Shown: positions 62,018-64,000 of the stretch, in pieces
Layout: every line of letters begins with the position of its first letter
Numbering within the stretch: the stretch's first letter is position 1
Assembly (NCBI RefSeq): GCF_002723955.1
Contig: NZ_BEWN01000002.1
Span: forward strand, 1 to 64,000
Direction of reading: 5' to 3'
Length of the DNA stretch: 64,000 nt
Origin: Gluconobacter frateurii
Lineage (GTDB): Bacteria; Pseudomonadota; Alphaproteobacteria; Acetobacterales; Acetobacteraceae
Program-made: the position numbers and the translations under genes
Notes under the pieces: generated by a model
Database searches by the model: none
What the model was told of the DNA's origin: nothing
Seen by the model: the letters and a program-made list of their open reading frames with translations, nothing else

Positions 62018-62160
62018 ATGGCACTTCTGATAGTTCTTGCAGGGAGCCTTTCTGTCAAGCATTGCGGGAGAGAGTTGTCGTCTCCCTGAGAGACAGATAC
62101 AAAACCCTCTTCTGCCCGGCTTCTGTCGGGTCTTTCGCGATTTCCGACGAGGTTTTCAGC

Positions 62161-62466
62161 ATGCTTGCCCTGCACGCCATTATCCTGATGATCATTCAGG
62201 CATTCGTCTGGGCCCTTCTGGCTTACTGTATCCTGTCCATGCTTCTGGGCTTTGGCGTTCTGGATATCCGTAACCGGTTTTTCTACTCACTGTTCAACAC
62301 ACTGGCCCGGGTGGTCGAACCTCTGCTGACCCCCATCAGGAACATCCTGCCCAGTACGGGCGGCATGGATTTCGCCCCCATGATCCTGCTGCTCCTGATC
62401 CAGTTCCTCGTCTACCCGCTTGTGAACCGCGTCTTCGCAACGCTGATCTACCACCCAGCCTTCTGA
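62161..62466 (+). CDS. YggT family membrane protein
   Basis: 101 residues from the ATG at 62161; the longer frame upstream is not supported. Two hydrophobic segments and the family repeat-like motif TLARVVEPLLTPIRNILPSTGGMDFAPMILLLLIQFLV. YggT proteins are small integral inner-membrane proteins linked to osmotic/ion stress and cell-division gene clusters; function not well defined. Converges on the next gene with a 3-nt gap. Confidence 0.88.
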   Translation: MLALHAIILMIIQAFVWALLAYCILSMLLGFGVLDIRNRFFYSLFNTLARVVEPLLTPIRNILPSTGGMDFAPMILLLLIQFLVYPLVNRVFATLIYHPAF

Positions 62467-62469
62467 AGC

Positions 62470-62682
62470 CTACCTCACCGCACGCCATACTTCTTCCATC
62501 GCATCCGCCAGAACGTCGTGCGGCTCGCTCCACTGCCCATCGTGGGCAGGTGGCTGCATCCAGACCCGCCATCCCTGACCGGCTTCCCGCTCAATCCGAA
62601 GCGACCAGTCCTCCGGCAAGCGGCTGAGAACACGCTCAAGACGCACTTGGCTGGTCAGTGGCTTGGCATAATTATGCCCCAT
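62470..62682 (-). CDS. Small hypothetical protein
   Basis: 70 residues: RLERVLSRLPEDWSLRIEREAGQGWRVWMQPPAHDGQW followed by a helical C-terminus DVLADAMEEVWRAVR. Soluble, no recognised family. ATG with AGGAGGG 9 nt upstream, which supports expression. The outer-membrane-type gene lies 34 nt upstream on the same strand. Confidence 0.6.
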   Translation of the reverse strand: MGHNYAKPLTSQVRLERVLSRLPEDWSLRIEREAGQGWRVWMQPPAHDGQWSEPHDVLADAMEEVWRAVR

Positions 62683-62716
62683 AACAGTAGCCCTCCTTCA
62701 ATCAGACATTCCGCAA

Positions 62717-63571
62717 CTAGAAGACCATATTGACGGCAACTTCCGGCATAATGGCTCTAGACGCATTATGCCCAGTAAATGGGACGATGACCCCACCAAT
62801 GAAACCCATGTCCGGGCTCCAGTTATATTCCATCGCGGGCCCAAGATTATAAGAACCTGACCAGGATGACTGAGTATGCACCGCCTGCATGGCTTTGCGA
62901 TATTTTCCCACCAGTTCAGTCGACCCGGCCCAGGTGCCATAAAGATCCAGAGACATCACCCAGCGTTTTGTCAGCCCATACTCAAAAGACGCACCTTCGT
63001 TACCAAACGCTCCGGGATGGGCAGTTCCTGAAAAGCCGGTCGATGTTCCATAACTGGTGGTATCGCGCAAATGCGCCGTTGTCACAGCCTGTCGCCCTAC
63101 AGCCCAGACACGTAACCGCGCAGCATGTCCCATCACCCTGTAAACGGACTGGCTTTGAAAACCGAAGCGCAAAAACCAGGCCCCCTGCCCAACACCATCC
63201 TGAGACTGTGACAGGCCTGTATAATCACCTGTGGGCGCAATAAACCCCAGATAAGCCGTCACTGATGGCCGATACTGCGCAGGACGCGCCGTCAGAATAT
63301 TGTAGTGAAGTTCGATCGGAAAATCGTTGAATTTCACACCAGTGCTGCTCTGACCGTTTCCCCATCCATAGGAAAATGTCGGCAACGAATAGATCGAAAG
63401 TCGATCTGTCAGACCGTATTTGATCAGTGTGTACTGGGACACAGACTTTTGAGCTGTGACAGGCCGGACTTCCCCCAATGCATCAAACCGGCCTGAGGGA
63501 ACAGCCCCCTGAAAATAAGGTTCAACAGCGAGTACGCCCGCTTTTGTTTCCGCGGGAGAAGGCGAAAACAA
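62717..63571 (-). CDS. Outer-membrane beta-barrel-like protein (5' end damaged or unusual start)
   Basis: 284 residues from a TTG at 63571. Alternating beta-strands with aromatic ends (VSQYTLIKYGLTDRLSIYSLPTFSYGWG; FPIELHYNILT; FLRFGFQSQSVYRVMGHA; ASFEYGLTKRWVMSLDLYG; MPEVAVNMVF terminal Phe) indicate an outer-membrane barrel, perhaps of the transporter/MetA-pathway phenol-degradation or DUF3034-like kind. The frame continues upstream to a TAA at 63701 with a good signal peptide (RAYLFFLWVPCCLNGVQVSKAFA) but no ATG, GTG or TTG to start it. An ATG at 63701 in another frame would join it after a one-base shift. Confidence 0.7.
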   Translation of the reverse strand: MFSPSPAETKAGVLAVEPYFQGAVPSGRFDALGEVRPVTAQKSVSQYTLIKYGLTDRLSIYSLPTFSYGWGNGQSSTGVKFNDFPIELHYNILTARPAQYRPSVTAYLGFIAPTGDYTGLSQSQDGVGQGAWFLRFGFQSQSVYRVMGHAARLRVWAVGRQAVTTAHLRDTTSYGTSTGFSGTAHPGAFGNEGASFEYGLTKRWVMSLDLYGTWAGSTELVGKYRKAMQAVHTQSSWSGSYNLGPAMEYNWSPDMGFIGGVIVPFTGHNASRAIMPEVAVNMVF

Positions 63572-63812
63572 AGACCCCGTATACCATTGCTCAGGAACAG
63601 TCTGAGACGCAGCAAAAGCCTTGGAAACCTGAACGCCATTTAGACAACATGGAACCCACAGGAAGAATAAGTACGCACGAATGTTGATTTTGAAGCACCA
63701 TTATGTTGGTCGATGAAACAAACATCGCCACCATACGCAACTTTTGCAGCGCCTCAACTCTCACCCAGTCATTCGTGCCTACATATTTGCGAAATCCGGA
63801 AATTCCGAAACG

Positions 63813-64000
63813 TCAGGCTGTGCCGCCAACCGTCAAACCAGACAGCTTCAAAGTCGGCTGACCAACCCCGACCGGAACACCCTGTCCGGCCTTTCCACAG
63901 GTCCCGATTCCCGGATCAAGCGCCACATCAGATCCAATCATGGAAATCTGGTTCATCGCATCCGCACCGTTGCCAATCAAAGTGGCTCCCTTCACGGGCC
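63813..64000 (-). CDS. tldD: Metalloprotease TldD, C-terminal fragment (cut by window end)
   Basis: Only the last about 62 codons are inside the window. [58 protein letters not shown] is the very conserved TldD C-terminus ([16 protein letters not shown]). TldD pairs with TldE/PmbA to process peptides such as microcin B17. The gene continues past 64000. Confidence 0.92.
   Translation of the reverse strand, partial: PVKGATLIGNGADAMNQISMIGSDVALDPGIGTCGKAGQGVPVGVGQPTLKLSGLTVGGTA

Overview
The window looks like chromosomal DNA of an alphaproteobacterium, most probably an acetic acid bacterium (Acetobacteraceae, Gluconobacter-like). This is inferred from gene content and order: a split F0 ATP synthase operon (atpI-B-E-F'-F) without F1 genes, a run ychF-proA-nadD-rsfS-rlmH preceded by rplY-pth, a mlaD/DUF2155 cluster, a Hint-domain surface protein and several large Ser/Thr/Gly-rich surface proteins. 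The core is GC-rich; two stretches (about 30.2-33.8 kb and 60.3-61.9 kb) are strikingly AT-rich and look acquired.

Layout. 1-20.5 kb is housekeeping: sugar epimerase, DUF192, metallo-hydrolase, RidA and a secreted CHAP protein; then the leftward block rplY-pth / ychF-proA-nadD-rsfS-rlmH; an MFS carrier; a stress pair (YdaD/YghA-type SDR and a large-subunit catalase); a periplasmic amidohydrolase; the overlapping leftward operon hldD-lgt-pgeF; and rightward ubiK, a YbjN-like gene, proC and a COQ9-like gene. 20.6-34.2 kb starts at a tRNA-Gln gene and is a mobile region: a tyrosine integrase broken by an in-frame amber codon, an HUH replication initiator, three small leftward genes, mobC and a relaxase with no tyrosine in its first 131 residues, three leftward envelope-protein genes, a serine recombinase flanked by inverted repeats, a C5-methyltransferase with a NotI-like restriction enzyme, a GhoS-like protein and an HU-type protein. 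It reads as an integrated mobilizable plasmid or integrative mobilizable element that has partly decayed.

34.3-43.0 kb is a surface glycan locus: an RgpF-like protein, two very large multidomain glycosyltransferases that share a related module, and between them an RTX/beta-roll protein with a type I secretion-like tail. 43-57.8 kb returns to core functions: aldehyde dehydrogenase, nadE, DUF1328, dsbB-otsA-otsB, DUF2155, mlaD, a protein with a class II ribonucleotide reductase-type TSCPD domain but no reductase core, the F0 operon, and a GT2/ArnT-like pair starting 5 nt after atpF. 57.9-64 kb holds a Hint-domain repeat protein, an AT-rich LysR-type regulator, tRNA-Ala(CGC), yggT, an outer-membrane-type protein with a damaged or unusual 5' end, and the C-terminus of tldD.

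All calls come from reading the sequence and from remembered family motifs; no database search was run.
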